A stretch of DNA of 20,797 bases from assembly GCA_050697275.1 (NCBI GenBank), contig JBOGZI010000104.1:1-20797 (forward strand), in the 5' to 3' direction. The notes below the pieces were generated by a model. The model saw only the letters and a program-made list of their open reading frames with translations, made no database searches and was not told where the DNA came from. This DNA comes from JBOGZI01 sp050697275 (GTDB lineage: Bacteria; Actinomycetota; Thermoleophilia; Solirubrobacterales; 70-9). The first letter of the stretch is position 1; every line of letters starts with the position of its first letter. Shown piece after piece: positions 19,781 through 20,797 of this stretch. Position numbers and translations under genes: made by a program.

Positions 19781-20797
19781 TCACCGCCCGGGCCGCCGGC
19801 CGAACCCGGAGCCGCCGCGTGGTCGGATCAAATAGGTCGTCGTGCCGGCCTCGGCCAGCTCGAAGGAGGCCCCATCGCGGCCCAGCGAGACCTCCGGAGC
19901 CGGGCTCTCGACGCCACCCTCCACCCGCACCACGGATGCCGACGGACGTAGAGGCAGCCGCAGCAGTAGCGTCGATGGGCCGTCGTTGGTCAGCTCGACC
20001 CGCAGCTCGCGCTGTCCGTCGAGCCGGGCGCGCGTGCCCTCGATCACGGCTCCCTCGAGGTTCTCGAGCGAGGCCTCGAGCGCGTTCTCGGCCGGCACCG
20101 CCGGGATGTCCGTCCACTCGGTCCCGCGCTCCTGGTAGGCGAGCGGCGGGCCCTTGTCGCCAAAGCCCGGGTTGCTGAACGCAGCGGTGACGGGGCCCCC
20201 CTCGCCGTGGGCGAGGCTGCGGGCCGAGATCCTCGCCCGGGCGGCGTCGGCGGCGGAGAGGTCACGTGCCCTGAGGCCGTGGACCCAGTAGGCGTGGTCG
20301 TGGATCAGATCCAGCGAGGGCCGGTCGGCGGCGGGGAAGAAGGCGTAGTCAACCCGGCTCGGGTCCCTGGCGACCTGGGCGTCCCCAAGGAAGTCGCGGG
20401 CGGCGTCCCACTCGTCGAGGATCGCCAGCGCGAAGTGGTCGGCGGGGGCGAAGATGACCAGGCTGCTGCGCAGGCCGAGCTCGTCGAAGCGATCCTGCTG
20501 GGCGATCGGGCCGACCACCGGCACCAGCTCGTCGGTGCTGGCGGCCCAGTTCAGGTAGGGCACCCAGCGCACGTTCTCGAGCAGGTCGCGGGTCAACGTC
20601 TCCGGCCCGGAGCTGGGGTCACCCGGCGGGATCCAGATCCCCTCGCCCGGAGGGCCGACCGTGGTGAACGCCCTCGCCCAGAGGTCGGGGTACTCGACCC
20701 CGAGCTTGTAGCTGCCGTAGCCGCCCATCGAGTAGCCGCTGACATAGGCGCGATCGGGGTCGAGGTTGAAGTGGCGGTCGATGTCCGCCCAGACCTC
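19781..20797 (-). CDS. Serine alpha/beta hydrolase (prolyl oligopeptidase/esterase-like), 5' end outside window
   Basis: The 338 C-terminal residues are visible; the N-terminus lies beyond the right edge. Near the start of the visible part is DRAYVSGYS23MGGYG, the nucleophile elbow GxSxG. STDELVPV and PADHFAL supply a plausible Asp and His to complete the triad. A second half of ~150 residues is rich in beta-strand-like sequence (RELRVELTNDGPSTLLLRLPL) and ends in a Gly/Arg-rich tail, suggesting a C-terminal beta-sandwich. The GYSMGGYGSYKLG context is typical of S9-like peptidases and feruloyl/PHB-depolymerase-type esterases; substrate and location cannot be judged without the N-terminus. First visible gene of the unit with the small thioredoxin-fold protein. 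Confidence 0.85.
   Translation of the reverse strand, partial: EVWADIDRHFNLDPDRAYVSGYSMGGYGSYKLGVEYPDLWARAFTTVGPPGEGIWIPPGDPSSGPETLTRDLLENVRWVPYLNWAASTDELVPVVGPIAQQDRFDELGLRSSLVIFAPADHFALAILDEWDAARDFLGDAQVARDPSRVDYAFFPAADRPSLDLIHDHAYWVHGLRARDLSAADAARARISARSLAHGEGGPVTAAFSNPGFGDKGPPLAYQERGTEWTDIPAVPAENALEASLENLEGAVIEGTRARLDGQRELRVELTNDGPSTLLLRLPLRPSASVVRVEGGVESPAPEVSLGRDGASFELAEAGTTTYLIRPRGGSGFGRRPGR

Noticed and set aside
8..20790. Scan for CRISPR arrays, transposase genes, toxin-antitoxin pairs or phage genes
   Set aside because: No regularly spaced repeats and no such protein motifs, apart from the isolated HNH-like gene and nearby inverted repeat.

Overview
The window is G+C-rich DNA with dense, tightly packed genes on both strands. 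It looks like a chromosomal segment of a high-G+C actinobacterium, most likely of the Thermoleophilia/Solirubrobacterales type. Reasons: many starts look leaderless, with a TANNNT -10 hexamer 6-12 nt upstream; there is a DUF6458-like small membrane protein, a stand-alone TB7.3-like biotinyl protein, a 2TM-domain protein, and an exported protein ending in a Lys/Arg-rich tail. The lineage is an inference. No tRNA, rRNA, CRISPR array or intact insertion sequence was seen.

Left end (1-790): a 24-bp imperfect inverted repeat (1-24 / 181-204), then a small HNH-nuclease-like gene on the minus strand with a plausible terminator. Biotin block (788-5325, minus strand): bioB, bioF, bioD, bioA in transcription order. 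This covers the last four steps of biotin synthesis; no pimeloyl-synthesis gene (bioC, bioH, bioW, bioI) is present. The bioB-bioF and bioF-bioD junctions each hold a 7-8 codon mini-ORF linking the flanking genes, and the first also has a GNRA-capped hairpin.

Centre (5498-12450): two exported hydrolases in a row, an M19/amidohydrolase-like metalloenzyme with a Lys/Arg-rich tail and a GH3-domain protein; a convergent sigma-70 factor whose -35-reading helix is strongly altered; and, divergent from it, an MMPL/RND-type transporter whose TTG start lies in the second copy of a 23-bp tandem duplication.

Right half (12447-20797): a minus-strand unit (biotinyl carrier protein, crotonase, 2TM protein) divergent from a family 2 glycosyltransferase; a small four-helix membrane protein divergent from glpK; plsC-like acyltransferase and DUF6458-like protein downstream of glpK; a metallo-beta-lactamase-fold (lactonase-like) hydrolase divergent from a PECR/DECR-like SDR; then a thioredoxin-fold/GST-N protein and the 3' part of a serine alpha/beta hydrolase running off the right edge.

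Functional links: the bio operon makes the cofactor that the 70-aa carrier protein at 13593-13805 would carry. glpK and the acyltransferase both feed glycerolipid synthesis. The crotonase and the SDR are consistent with acyl-CoA metabolism. The most unusual features are the mini-ORF/start-codon overlaps (bioF, bioD, transporter), the sigma factor with a rewritten region 4.2, the M19-like exported enzyme with its cationic tail, and the inverted repeat next to the HNH gene.
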